The notes beneath the pieces were generated by a model. The model ran no database searches, had not been told where the DNA came from, and saw only the letters and a list, made by a program, of their open reading frames with translations. A program made the translations under genes and the position numbers. From an uncultured Psychrobacter sp. (lineage in GTDB: Bacteria; Pseudomonadota; Gammaproteobacteria; Pseudomonadales; Moraxellaceae), in assembly GCA_947501045.1 (NCBI GenBank), contig CANMUI010000004.1, positions 242,340-306,339 of the forward strand: a stretch of DNA of 64,000 nucleotides, read 5' to 3'. Positions 17,580-27,203 of the stretch are shown here, piece by piece; the stretch's first letter is position 1, and each line of letters opens with the position of its first letter.

Positions 17580-19364
17580 ATGAAGATGAAACCACGTCCT
17601 ATCGTGATGAAAATAAAAGTAATCAGTTTGGCGATGGCTGTAACCTGCTCTCCTGCACTAGCGGCAACTAGCTACGCAGACCAAATAGCAGGATCTAGTT
17701 TTGGTACCCCTGCTAACAGCAGTAGTGGCCAAGACCAGAATCGCAACAATATTAACGTAGCAACTCGAGCTTTTGCAGGCGGTGTTCCAGGTCAAGCTAC
17801 CACTCAAGAAGCGGTTGCTGCAGCAAACCTACCCAGCCAATCTGTAATCAATACCACACGCCCTTATCAGGATATCAATACTCAAGAATTGATGTTTGGT
17901 GAGCAGTTATTTCGCGGTGCCTTTTCGACCACTTCTGGCTCGACCTTCAACGACAGTTATGTGATCAATCCTGGCGATAATGTGCAAGTACGCATGTGGG
18001 GTGCCTATCAATTTGCATCGACTATGACCGTCGACCCGCAAGGTAATATATTTCTACCAAATGTTGGTCCAGTAAAGGTTTCTGGAGTACAAAATGGCAA
18101 TTTGCAAAACGTAGTCAAAAGCGCCGTGAACCGTATTTATCGCTCTAACGTTGGCGTTTATGCTGCACTTGAGCAAGCACAGCCAGTCAAGGTGTTTGTC
18201 ACCGGCTTTGTCAATCAGCCTGGTTACTATGGCGGCTTGGCGGCAGATTCAGTATTATCATACTTAGATCGGGCAGGCGGTGTTGATCCAGCACGCGGTA
18301 GTTACATTGATATCCAAATAAAACGTAACGGCCAGCTGATGCAGCAGGTTAATTTATATGACTTTTTATTAGCAGGTCAGCTGCAACCTTTCTCGTTTCG
18401 TGATGGCGATGTGATTACTGTAGCCCCGCAGAACAAAACTTTTGAAGTAGGCGGCCAAGTTCAAAACGAATATACTTTTGAGTTTGATGTTAACGACTTG
18501 ACAATCGGTGATGTCTTGCAAGTGGCTAAACCAGAAGCCAATGCGACCAATGTAAGCATTACGCGTAGTGCGGGTCGCGCGCAAACGGCAGAGTATTATA
18601 CTCTAGCGGAGGCACAAAACGTACCGGTCTATAATGGCGATCAGATGATCGTCACCTCGGATCGTTATGCTGGTACTATCGCTGTGCAAGTTAAAGGCGC
18701 GCATACGGGCAACGGAGCCATGGTCGTACCTTACGGCGCTCGTCTAAAAGATATCTTGCCGCAGTTACAGCCAGGACCGCTGGCAAAATTAACCGATTTG
18801 ACTATTTACCGCGAGTCGGTTGCCGAGCAGCAAAAACGCCTGATCAATGAATCACTTGATCGCCTAGAAGAGCTGACCCTTGCGACCCAATCGACCACGC
18901 GAGAAGAGGCAGCGCTGCGTCAAGATGATGCCAATTTGATCAAAGAGTTTATCGTTAAAGCACGTAGAGTAGAGCCTGATGGTCAAATCGTCGTAGTACC
19001 AAACTCATGGCAGGATATCATTTTGCAGCAAGGCGATATTATTGAGATACCAGCCCAAACTTCGGTAATCTCAGTCAATGGTCAAGTGCGATCGCAAGGA
19101 GCGCTCACCTTTAATGCAGATTATACGGTGGGGGATTACATTGCCAAATCTGGTGGTTTCGATAACAACGCTGACACTGACGAGATCTTAGTTATTCATC
19201 AAAATGGTGCCAACGAAGTGGTCAACACGGCTTATCGTATTCAGCAAGGTGATGAGATCATGGTGCTGCCTGAGGTCAAAACCCGCCGCGTCGAGATTAC
19301 ACGCGGTATCTCGCAGATCGTTTATCAGTTAGCAGTAGCAGCAAAAGTTATTTTAGATTTATAA
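17580..19364 (+). CDS. kpsD: Capsule polysaccharide export outer-membrane protein KpsD
   Basis: This is a periplasmic/outer-membrane polysaccharide export protein of the Wza-like superfamily. The signal peptide covers about residues 1-28, ending PALA. The poly-export domain lies at ~125-205 with INPGDNVQVRMWGAYQFAS and VDPQGNIFLPNVGPVKVSG. SLBB-type beta-grasp domains follow (VFVTGFVNQPGYYGGLAADS, and ISVNGQVRSQGALTF near 500). At 594 residues it is like KpsD rather than the shorter Wza. There is no lipobox Cys at the signal end, also as in KpsD. AAAGGA precedes the ATG. It lies downstream of kpsE in the same transcription direction. Confidence 0.9.
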   Translation: MKMKPRPIVMKIKVISLAMAVTCSPALAATSYADQIAGSSFGTPANSSSGQDQNRNNINVATRAFAGGVPGQATTQEAVAAANLPSQSVINTTRPYQDINTQELMFGEQLFRGAFSTTSGSTFNDSYVINPGDNVQVRMWGAYQFASTMTVDPQGNIFLPNVGPVKVSGVQNGNLQNVVKSAVNRIYRSNVGVYAALEQAQPVKVFVTGFVNQPGYYGGLAADSVLSYLDRAGGVDPARGSYIDIQIKRNGQLMQQVNLYDFLLAGQLQPFSFRDGDVITVAPQNKTFEVGGQVQNEYTFEFDVNDLTIGDVLQVAKPEANATNVSITRSAGRAQTAEYYTLAEAQNVPVYNGDQMIVTSDRYAGTIAVQVKGAHTGNGAMVVPYGARLKDILPQLQPGPLAKLTDLTIYRESVAEQQKRLINESLDRLEELTLATQSTTREEAALRQDDANLIKEFIVKARRVEPDGQIVVVPNSWQDIILQQGDIIEIPAQTSVISVNGQVRSQGALTFNADYTVGDYIAKSGGFDNNADTDEILVIHQNGANEVVNTAYRIQQGDEIMVLPEVKTRRVEITRGISQIVYQLAVAAKVILDL

Positions 19365-19423
19365 AAATAGACGCTTAATAACAGTGTTAGCGCTGATGGT
19401 TATACAGTAAAAGGATAGTCAAG

Positions 19424-21916
19424 ATGGTAAAAAGTGTAGCAAATGAAGATAAAACGACAATAACGTCTACTTCTAAGACCGCTACCTCCTTACCATCAGC
19501 GCAGCCGTTGGGAGCAACTTCAGTACCAAATCTGATACCTAACCGTTTAGCAGTAATTGGCAAAGGTATGCGTAACAATAATGCATTACTAGCAAATGTC
19601 TTACAAGCTGATATTCAGCGCTGGTATCCTTGGTCAAAGCTGCAACACCATTTCAACTCAAATTTTAAAAAACCTCATGCGTTTATTGGCTGGGGTCATA
19701 AAAAAAGCTATCAACGCGCTAAAAAAGCTGCAAATCGGCAAAATATCGCCACTTTGAGCATAGAGGATGGTTTTTTGCGTTCCATAGACTCTGGTATTAG
19801 CAGTCGTTATGGTTTAAGCGTCGTCGTTGATGATATCGGTATTTACTTTGATTTATGGCGTAGCTCTCGCCTCGAAGAGTTGATTATTAAGCGAGTTGAG
19901 CAAAGCTCTAGTACTGATAGGCTAATTTTAGATAAACAACGAGCTCAGCAGCTAATGGCTCGTATTTGTACTGAGAGATTAAGCAAATATAATGCAGTGA
20001 TTGATTGTCCATCGCTTGATGACTTAATTGATGCAGGAAAAGATGACAAAATAGCGGCTGCTAAACAAATAGATAGAAAGTCGCCCAAGTCTCATGTCTT
20101 GTTAATTGATCAAGTAGTCGGTGATGCTTCAATAAAAGGAGCAGGTGCCGATAAACGTCATTTTAAACGTATGCTAAAAGCAGCTTGTCAGGCTCATCCT
20201 GACGCTCATATTTGGATCAAAGCCCATCCTGCAGCAAAAGCGGGCTATCTTACTAGCTTAACACTGCCCGAAAACGTCAGAATACTAACCCAAGCCCTTA
20301 ATCCTATTGCCCTGCTTGCACAGGTAAATGATGTGTATACCGTCAGCTCGCATATGGGTTTTGAAGCGCTAATGCTAGGCAAAGCGGTGCACTGCTTTGG
20401 GGTAAATTGGTATAGCGGCTGGGGTCTTAGCGATGACAGCGGCGCGCCGAAACGCTTACTTAAAACGGTCAAAAAACGTCGTCAAGTTTCTGCGGCATCA
20501 CTTGAGACGTTGTTTTATAGTGCCTACATTGATTATAGCCGTTATGTAGACCCTGCAACCAAGCAGGCGTGTACCATCGATAGCGCGATTAATTGGCTGG
20601 TGACCAATCGCTACTGGCAAACATGCCTTGCTGGAGACTTAACCGTATATGAATTTAGCCGCTGGAAACTGCCCTTTGTAAAAGCTTTCATCGATCTGCC
20701 GCGTACCACTTTATTTATCAAGCCCAAGCCGCGTCTCAAGAACCTATTGCACCTTGATCACTTTCGAGTAAATTATCAGCAGCCCTTACTCGTATGGGGC
20801 TTAGCCAAGCGTCAACAAGTCCAAAAAAAGCTCAGCGGTAAGCTTTCAAAGCAATCGTCAGCCATACCGACTATTTTTTGTATGGAAGATGGCTTTATTC
20901 GCTCCAATGGTTTGGGAGCAACGCTGCTTGCGCCACTATCTGTCGTCATAGATCAGCAAGGTATTTATTATAATGCAACCCAGCCCTCAGACTTAGAAAC
21001 ACTACTTTATAATTGTAAGACGCTTAGCGCTCAACAGATAACAAGAGTCCAAGCCTTACAAACTAAGTTGCTCACTCAGCGCGTTAGTAAATATAATGTC
21101 GGTAACCGTATTAGCTCCAATTCTTATGACAATAGTGATACTCTCAAAAGCATTGATAATCAACCTATCTCTTGGGTAGAAGCAGCTAAAAAGTCTGGAA
21201 AGCTGCGTTTGCTTATCGTGGGACAGGTGGAAGATGACTTGTCCGTACAATATTGTGGCGCGCATATTCAAACTAACAGCAGTCTAATTGAGCGCGTACG
21301 CCAAGATAATCCGGATGCTTATCTTATTTATAAACCGCATCCTGATGTTGAAGCAGGCCTACGAGCTGGTAAAGTGACTGAGAGATACTTAAAAAGCGTT
21401 CAGGCCATTGCTTATAATACGGCGATGCCAGATTGTTTGACTGCTGTTGATGAGGTGCATACCATCAGCTCTTTAACTGGCTTTGAAGCGCTGCTACGTG
21501 ATTTAAAAGTGGTTTGTTACGGCCTGCCTTTTTATGCAGGTTGGGGATTGACAGTAGATATTGACGCTCAGCTACTACCAAAATCAAAATATTTACAGCG
21601 TCGTAAGCGTAAGACGCCGTTGACCCTCGAACAATTACTGCATGCTACGCTGATAGACTATCCCTTGTATCGTTTGCCAAATGGCTATGGCCTTGCCCAA
21701 GTAGAGCAGGTTATTGACAATTTATATCCTGGACACGATGAGGGCCGCGCAGAACAAGCTGACGACACTGCCAAGGCTATGCCAGCTAAAGCATCGAAGC
21801 CATCGGCATTATCCACAGTATCTGTACTGTCTGCACAGCTTAAACGCCGCGCTACCACACAATTTATGCAAAAGCGTCATCAGTGGCAACAGCGTCTACG
21901 CAAAACCTCTCGCTAA
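19424..21916 (+). CDS. kpsC: Capsule polysaccharide beta-Kdo transferase KpsC
   Basis: KpsC extends the poly-Kdo linker that joins group 2 type capsules to lysophosphatidylglycerol. The protein is an internal duplication. The motif EDGFLRSIDSGISSRYGLS (with D115) recurs as EDGFIRSNGLGATLLAPLS (with D489), and each copy is followed by a VVxDxxGIY block and by a distal (S/T)xxGFEALL/M...YxGWGL block. Thus two glycosyltransferase halves are present, as in known KpsC. Length 830 includes a ~30-residue polar N-terminus and a basic tail of ~70. AAAAGGA precedes the ATG. It acts in the cytoplasm at the inner membrane. Confidence 0.93.
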   Translation: MVKSVANEDKTTITSTSKTATSLPSAQPLGATSVPNLIPNRLAVIGKGMRNNNALLANVLQADIQRWYPWSKLQHHFNSNFKKPHAFIGWGHKKSYQRAKKAANRQNIATLSIEDGFLRSIDSGISSRYGLSVVVDDIGIYFDLWRSSRLEELIIKRVEQSSSTDRLILDKQRAQQLMARICTERLSKYNAVIDCPSLDDLIDAGKDDKIAAAKQIDRKSPKSHVLLIDQVVGDASIKGAGADKRHFKRMLKAACQAHPDAHIWIKAHPAAKAGYLTSLTLPENVRILTQALNPIALLAQVNDVYTVSSHMGFEALMLGKAVHCFGVNWYSGWGLSDDSGAPKRLLKTVKKRRQVSAASLETLFYSAYIDYSRYVDPATKQACTIDSAINWLVTNRYWQTCLAGDLTVYEFSRWKLPFVKAFIDLPRTTLFIKPKPRLKNLLHLDHFRVNYQQPLLVWGLAKRQQVQKKLSGKLSKQSSAIPTIFCMEDGFIRSNGLGATLLAPLSVVIDQQGIYYNATQPSDLETLLYNCKTLSAQQITRVQALQTKLLTQRVSKYNVGNRISSNSYDNSDTLKSIDNQPISWVEAAKKSGKLRLLIVGQVEDDLSVQYCGAHIQTNSSLIERVRQDNPDAYLIYKPHPDVEAGLRAGKVTERYLKSVQAIAYNTAMPDCLTAVDEVHTISSLTGFEALLRDLKVVCYGLPFYAGWGLTVDIDAQLLPKSKYLQRRKRKTPLTLEQLLHATLIDYPLYRLPNGYGLAQVEQVIDNLYPGHDEGRAEQADDTAKAMPAKASKPSALSTVSVLSAQLKRRATTQFMQKRHQWQQRLRKTSR

Positions 21917-22111
21917 ATCGTCTTATACAATCTATTTATGACACTATGAAGTATGTATGACACCATAAATTGACAACCTTATAAATCCATTACGACAAGT
22001 AGGAATTTTTTCGGTATAATTTGTGCATAGGTTTATGCATAAGATAACGTATAAGCTTGTTTACAAGCTCAAGCATGAATCGACTAGCTTCACTTTTTCA
22101 TTTTCAAACTA

Positions 22112-23356
22112 ATGGTACCTAATACTATGGCAGCTTCGATGCATCAATTGCTTACTCATCGACATGTCTTGCTGCTACAAGGAAAGATGGGCGGGTTTTT
22201 CACTCGCTTCTCTACCTTTTTGCAAACTCAAGACATTGAAGTGAGTAAAATCAATTTTAATGCAGGCGATGCCTTTTTTTATCGACACCCAGCTGCCTAC
22301 GAATACACTGGCACTTTGGCGCAGTTTTCATCTTGGTTGCAAGCTTTTATTGTAGAACACAATATTGATGCCATCGTTTGTTTTGGCGATTGTCGCCCGC
22401 ATCATACCCAAGCTGCGCGCTTAAGTGAAACACTAGGAATATCTTTTTTTGTATTTGAAGAAGGCTATTTGCGCCCTGACTATATTACCCTACAAGAACA
22501 CGGTATTAACGGCTATTCACGGTTAAATATTGCTGACATTAAAGCACTTAAAAAAGCCAATGATAAACCTTTATATACGCATAACCGTTTTTATCGCTTA
22601 AGTATTGCCGCTATTGTTTATTACATTATTGCTCGGCTTTATAAGTCGCGTTATCCGCATTATTCGCATTATCGCGGGATGACGGCTTGGCAAGAAGCCA
22701 TAGCTTGGCTTAAAGCACCATGGCGTAAACTGCGTGGGTATTTGCCAGACAAGCGTTTGCAAAAACAGCTTATTACCCAAGCGGACAACAACTACTTTTT
22801 AGTCAGTTTACAGGTGCATAACGATTCACAAATTACCCACCATAGCGATTATCGTGACGTAGTGCAGTTTATTGACGAGATTATCGCAAGCTTTGCAAGT
22901 CATGCTGATAGTAGCCAGATGCTGGTATTTAAACACCATCCCTTAGATCGCGGTCATCGTGATTATCGAGAGCTAGTAGCAAGCTTAGCGGCGCGTTATA
23001 ACGTCAAGTCGCGAGTCTTTTACGGCTGTGATATGCATCTACCAACGCTTATGAAGCACAGTATTGGTATGGTCACTATAAACAGTACTACAGGGCTGCA
23101 GTCGGTATATCATAAAAAGCCTACTAAGCTTATGGGACGCGCTATTTATGATACGCCAAAGCTGACAGATCCTAAAACACTTGATCAATTTTGGCAGCAA
23201 CCAAAACATCCAGATAATGAGTTCTATTTAAGATTTCGCGAATATCTGATTGAGCAGACGCAAATAAACGGCTCTTTTTATGGTAGATCGCCGTGGATGT
23301 ATAAGTATTTACAGCAAGTAGAGACGACGAATATGGCGTCTGATACTGCCAAATAG
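22112..23356 (+). CDS. kpsS: Capsule polysaccharide Kdo transferase KpsS
   Basis: KpsS adds the first Kdo to the lipid acceptor and so starts the linker that KpsC extends. The N-terminus carries LLLQGKMGGFFTRFSTFL followed by KINFNAGDAFFY, the family hallmark, then CFGDCRPHHT and FVFEEGYLRPDYITLQ. A late HHPLDRG stretch and the conserved STTGLQSVYHKKPT also fit. Length is 414. The ribosome site is poor for both the ATG at 22112 and the one at 22127, so the start is uncertain. About 195 AT-rich bases separate it from kpsC. It is the last capsule gene here; no polymer-specific glycosyltransferase follows. Confidence 0.91.
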   Translation: MVPNTMAASMHQLLTHRHVLLLQGKMGGFFTRFSTFLQTQDIEVSKINFNAGDAFFYRHPAAYEYTGTLAQFSSWLQAFIVEHNIDAIVCFGDCRPHHTQAARLSETLGISFFVFEEGYLRPDYITLQEHGINGYSRLNIADIKALKKANDKPLYTHNRFYRLSIAAIVYYIIARLYKSRYPHYSHYRGMTAWQEAIAWLKAPWRKLRGYLPDKRLQKQLITQADNNYFLVSLQVHNDSQITHHSDYRDVVQFIDEIIASFASHADSSQMLVFKHHPLDRGHRDYRELVASLAARYNVKSRVFYGCDMHLPTLMKHSIGMVTINSTTGLQSVYHKKPTKLMGRAIYDTPKLTDPKTLDQFWQQPKHPDNEFYLRFREYLIEQTQINGSFYGRSPWMYKYLQQVETTNMASDTAK

Positions 23357-23764
23357 CTTTTCGGTAAGGCTAACCTAAACTATGAGATCGAGCGTCAGCA
23401 CTGCATACTACTATAACTGTATAATCGTACTTAGCTTGCAAATTCAGTTATAAACCCTCAATTAAATCACTTATTCCCTATGTTTGTGTACGGGCTATTA
23501 TTTAGTAGCCTTTGATATCGCTTAACAATCAATTCCTTATTAATAATTGCCTTACTTTACCCCAGAAAACTGCTAGAATACGTGCACATACCTGCACGTA
23601 ACTGTCGGTGTTATTAGCGCATAATTTGCTCTAATAGCTTGCAAGCTTTTAATAGATTTTAAAGATTAAAAATTAAGTAAGAGCTACTGATCTATTTGTT
23701 AAGTCTGGTATAGCCAAATTTTTTCGATGATTTATTCAATCACCCTTTATTTAGTAGGCGCTTT
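23357..23764 (+). promoter_or_regulatory. Intergenic region kpsS-lepA with probable lepA promoter
   Basis: These 408 bases hold no credible gene. At 23571-23579 there is an extended -10 (TGC then TAGAAT). Immediately after it, ACGTGCA (23580-23586) and TGCACGT (23593-23599) form a perfect 7-bp palindrome with a 6-base spacer, placed about where transcription would start. That leaves a 5' leader of ~175 bases before the GTG of lepA. The remainder is AT-rich without visible structure. Confidence 0.45.
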
Positions 23765-25564
23765 GTGACTGCATTAGCCAATATTCGTAACTTTTCTATT
23801 ATTGCCCATATCGATCATGGCAAGTCGACCCTTGCTGATCGTTTTATTCAAATGTGCGGCGCGCTGCAAGACCGTGAGATGCAGGCGCAAGTACTTGACT
23901 CCATGGATATTGAACGTGAGCGCGGCATCACGATCAAAGCCCAGTCGGTCACGTTGTTTTATGATCATCCAAGTGGTGAGCGTTATCAGCTCAATTTCAT
24001 CGATACGCCCGGTCACGTTGATTTTTCTTACGAGGTATCGCGCTCCTTGGCCGCTTGTGAAGGCGCGCTACTGGTTGTCGATGCTGCTCAAGGCGTGGAG
24101 GCGCAGTCGGTTGCCAACTGTTATACGGCAGTTGATCAAGGTCTTGAGGTCATGGCGGTACTCAATAAGATTGATCTACCGCAAGTAGAACCTGAGCGCG
24201 TGATTCAAGAGATTGAAGATATCATTGGTATCGAAGCGATTGACGCGCCTCGGGTGTCAGCGAAGTCCGGTCTCGGTGTGGATAAACTATTAGAGGCGCT
24301 GGTGGAGTTTATACCGCCGCCGACAGGTGATCGTGATGCGCCGCTACAGGCTTTAATTATTGATTCATGGTTTGATAGTTATTTGGGGGTCGTATCCTTA
24401 GTCCGTGTCCGTGAAGGTACGGTCAAACAAGGCGATAAGATATATATCAAATCAACTAAAGAGTCGCATCCAGTTAGCTCCATTGGTGTTTTTACTCCCA
24501 AGCCTGTAGACACAGGGATTTTAGAGGCGGGTGAGGTGGGCTTTATTATTGCAGGTATTAAAGATATCGCAGGCGCGCCTGTTGGCGATACGATAACTAA
24601 TGCCAAAACCCCTGATGTTGAGCGTATTCCTGGTTTTAAGCAGATCACGCCGCAGGTTTACGCTGGACTCTTCCCTGTTGATGCCAATGATTTTGAGAAG
24701 TTTCGTGAAGCCCTACAAAAATTGCAAATCAACGATGCCTCATTGTTTTTTGAACCAGATACCTCTGATGCCCTAGGCTTTGGTTTTCGCTGCGGCTTTT
24801 TAGGCATGCTGCATATGGAGATCATCCAAGAGCGTCTTGAGCGTGAATACGATTTGGATTTAATCACTACAGCGCCTTCGGTTATTTATGAGATTGAAAA
24901 AAAGAATGGCGATATCATTCATGTTGATAACCCCTCAAAATTACCTGAGCCTAACAATATTGAAGAGTTTCGTGAGCCTATTGCTCGCTGCCAGATTTTG
25001 GTGCCACAAGACTATTTGGGCAACGTCATGACCTTGTGCATTGAGCGCCGCGGTGTTCAGGTAGACATGCGCTTTATGGGCAAACAGGTACAGATGATAT
25101 TTGATATTCCGATGGGCGAGGTGGTCATGGATTTCTTTGATCGCCTAAAGTCGGTTTCGCGCGGCTTTGCATCTTTAGATTATAATTTTGAACGCTATCA
25201 AGCGGACAAACTGGTCAAAGTTGATGTGCTTATAAACGGTGATAAAGTTGACGCTTTAGCGATGATAGTGCATCAAGATCAAGCGCGTTATCGTGGTAAT
25301 CAGTTAGTAAGTAAGATGAAAGAGCTGATTCCGCGGCAGATGTTTGATGTCGCCATTCAGGCAGCGATCGGCGCACAAATTATCGGTCGTAGTACGGTTA
25401 AAGCTATGCGTAAAGATGTTCTGGCTAAGTGTTATGGCGGTGACGTCTCACGTAAGAAGAAGTTGTTGTCCAAGCAAAAAGCGGGTAAAAAACGTATGAA
25501 GCAGGTGGGTAACGTAGAGATTCCACAAGAAGCCTTCTTGGCAGTATTACAAGTGGATAGCTAA
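23765..25564 (+). CDS. lepA: Elongation factor 4 (LepA), back-translocating GTPase
   Basis: LepA is a ribosome-associated GTPase related to EF-G. G1 is AHIDHGKST at residues 14-22; later G motifs are DTPGH and NKID. The LepA-specific C-terminal domain includes KCYGGDVSRKKKLLSKQKAGKKRMK. Length 599 is standard. The start is GTG with a weak upstream site; the conserved MxxIRNFSIIAHIDHGKS beginning fits it. It is followed within ~105 bases by lepB, the usual partner. Confidence 0.97.
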   Translation: MTALANIRNFSIIAHIDHGKSTLADRFIQMCGALQDREMQAQVLDSMDIERERGITIKAQSVTLFYDHPSGERYQLNFIDTPGHVDFSYEVSRSLAACEGALLVVDAAQGVEAQSVANCYTAVDQGLEVMAVLNKIDLPQVEPERVIQEIEDIIGIEAIDAPRVSAKSGLGVDKLLEALVEFIPPPTGDRDAPLQALIIDSWFDSYLGVVSLVRVREGTVKQGDKIYIKSTKESHPVSSIGVFTPKPVDTGILEAGEVGFIIAGIKDIAGAPVGDTITNAKTPDVERIPGFKQITPQVYAGLFPVDANDFEKFREALQKLQINDASLFFEPDTSDALGFGFRCGFLGMLHMEIIQERLEREYDLDLITTAPSVIYEIEKKNGDIIHVDNPSKLPEPNNIEEFREPIARCQILVPQDYLGNVMTLCIERRGVQVDMRFMGKQVQMIFDIPMGEVVMDFFDRLKSVSRGFASLDYNFERYQADKLVKVDVLINGDKVDALAMIVHQDQARYRGNQLVSKMKELIPRQMFDVAIQAAIGAQIIGRSTVKAMRKDVLAKCYGGDVSRKKKLLSKQKAGKKRMKQVGNVEIPQEAFLAVLQVDS

Positions 25565-25669
25565 ATTTTGGAATTATTTTTACTAGCTCGGACTGAGTAT
25601 AGTAAATCGTTGCTGTTGATTTTGTAGTTAAAATGGTTAAATAAATAGTAAGTTAATAGGCAATTAAGT

Positions 25670-26572
25670 ATGGATTTTGATTTTAATTTAATTTTAGTGC
25701 CATTAACTCTAGGTTTGGGACTGATTTGGCTATTAGATAAGCTGGTACTTAAACAACGAAAAACTCAAGGACGAGGTAAAGAGAGTTTGCCTGTGCGCTG
25801 GGCTTATGATTTTTTCCCAGTATTAGCGGTAGTATTAGTGGTGCGCTCATTCTTAATTGAGCCCTTTAATATTCCTTCATCGTCTATGGTGCCAACTTTA
25901 TACACCGGGGATTTTATTGCCGTTAATAAATATGCTTATGGGGTACGATTGCCGTTAACTTACAGCAAAGTATTGGACACCGGTAGCCCTGAGCATGGTG
26001 ATGTGATGGTCTTTCGCTATCCTGAAAATCCTAGTATTTATTATATTAAACGAGTGATTGGCTTGCCTAGGGATACCGTTAGTTACGATCAAGGACAACT
26101 TTCGATTAATGGCGTTGAAGTGGATACTCAGCCTATAGCTTTTGATGCTAGTCCTGAGCTGACGTCACAGTTATATCCGGCAGGCCCTATTGCTCCAGGA
26201 CAAGTGTTTACTGAAACGGAAGCGGTACGCATGGGCCAGCAAGAAGAAGCTCAAGCGCAGTATTTTCAAGAAATCCAAGGTGATAATCAGCATTTAGTTC
26301 GTTATATACCAGATACCAATAGCTCGCAATATGCACCGTTCTTGCAACAGCAGTCACCAGACGTGATTAGCTCCTCAGGTACGCAGTGGCGTGTTACAGT
26401 GCCAGAAGGCGAGTATTTTGTGATGGGAGATAACCGAGATCGTAGCGCTGATGGACGCTTTTGGGGTTTTGTTCCTGATGAAAACCTAGCAGGGAAAGCG
26501 GTCTATATTTGGATGCATAAGCCACCAGGTCTCAATCTGCCAACTTTTGCACGAAATGGTTCAATTGACTAG
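25670..26572 (+). CDS. lepB: Signal peptidase I
   Basis: LepB cleaves Sec and Tat signal peptides at the periplasmic face of the inner membrane. There are two N-terminal hydrophobic segments (about 5-25 and 48-65). The catalytic Ser72 is in NIPSSSMVPTL and the general base Lys127 in YYIKRVIGLPRD. The box E motif GDNRDRSADGR is near residue 255. Length 300 is normal. An insert rich in E/Q at ~175-225 lies in the periplasmic cap region. It is downstream of lepA, upstream of the DUF4845 gene and rnc. Confidence 0.96.
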   Translation: MDFDFNLILVPLTLGLGLIWLLDKLVLKQRKTQGRGKESLPVRWAYDFFPVLAVVLVVRSFLIEPFNIPSSSMVPTLYTGDFIAVNKYAYGVRLPLTYSKVLDTGSPEHGDVMVFRYPENPSIYYIKRVIGLPRDTVSYDQGQLSINGVEVDTQPIAFDASPELTSQLYPAGPIAPGQVFTETEAVRMGQQEEAQAQYFQEIQGDNQHLVRYIPDTNSSQYAPFLQQQSPDVISSSGTQWRVTVPEGEYFVMGDNRDRSADGRFWGFVPDENLAGKAVYIWMHKPPGLNLPTFARNGSID

Positions 26573-26778
26573 TCAACGTTTGATATATCATCTAGTATAA
26601 ACAGATACTTTAAAATAAAAACTCTAAAGATATTGGCATACCAAGTAAGTTGAAAAATAAAGCATAGTATAAAAAACAGTATAAAAATAAAAATCTATAA
26701 ATCAAAAGCAGTAAAAAAAGTATTTGAGAAGTAGCTATGTTTGATTGATTGAGTTTAATTGACTCATTAGGAGGAATT

Positions 26779-27174
26779 ATGACAAACCAGTTGACCGGTT
26801 TGGAATCACAGCGTGGTTCGGGTGTGACTAGTATCGTTTTATTATTAATTATTATTGTCATCGCAGGCAAATTAATCATTGCAATTATGCCTGCTCAGGT
26901 TGGAGATTACCAGTTAGACAAAACGCTAGGAGCTCAGCTCAAAGAGGCCAATAACAATGGTGAAACCGCAAACCAGTTTATTGAGAGGGTTAATCGTCAG
27001 CTATCTATAAACGCTGACTATGACACTACTGCCGAAGAAGTTTTTAGCTTTACTAACAAAAAACCTGGGGAACTCGCTATTTATAAAAAGTACGACAAAA
27101 CCAGTAATTTTTTTGGTAATGTTGATATTGTGAATCGTTTTGAGGGTGAAATAAATGCAGCTTCAGTGGAATAA
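26779..27174 (+). CDS. DUF4845 domain membrane protein
   Basis: This is a small protein of unknown function that habitually lies between lepB and rnc in gammaproteobacteria. I start it at ATG 26779, with AGGAGGA just upstream, giving 131 residues; the longer in-frame reading from 26749 lacks support. A single hydrophobic segment occupies ~17-40 after a short polar N-terminus with RGSG. The rest is a soluble domain of ~85 residues with FIERVNRQL and a C-terminal DIVNRFEGEI. The arrangement looks pseudopilin-like, but no prepilin cleavage motif is clear. It is ~30 bases before rnc. Confidence 0.85.
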   Translation: MTNQLTGLESQRGSGVTSIVLLLIIIVIAGKLIIAIMPAQVGDYQLDKTLGAQLKEANNNGETANQFIERVNRQLSINADYDTTAEEVFSFTNKKPGELAIYKKYDKTSNFFGNVDIVNRFEGEINAASVE

Positions 27175-27203
27175 ATGGTAGTAAAGGATAATCAAAGTCA
27201 CGT

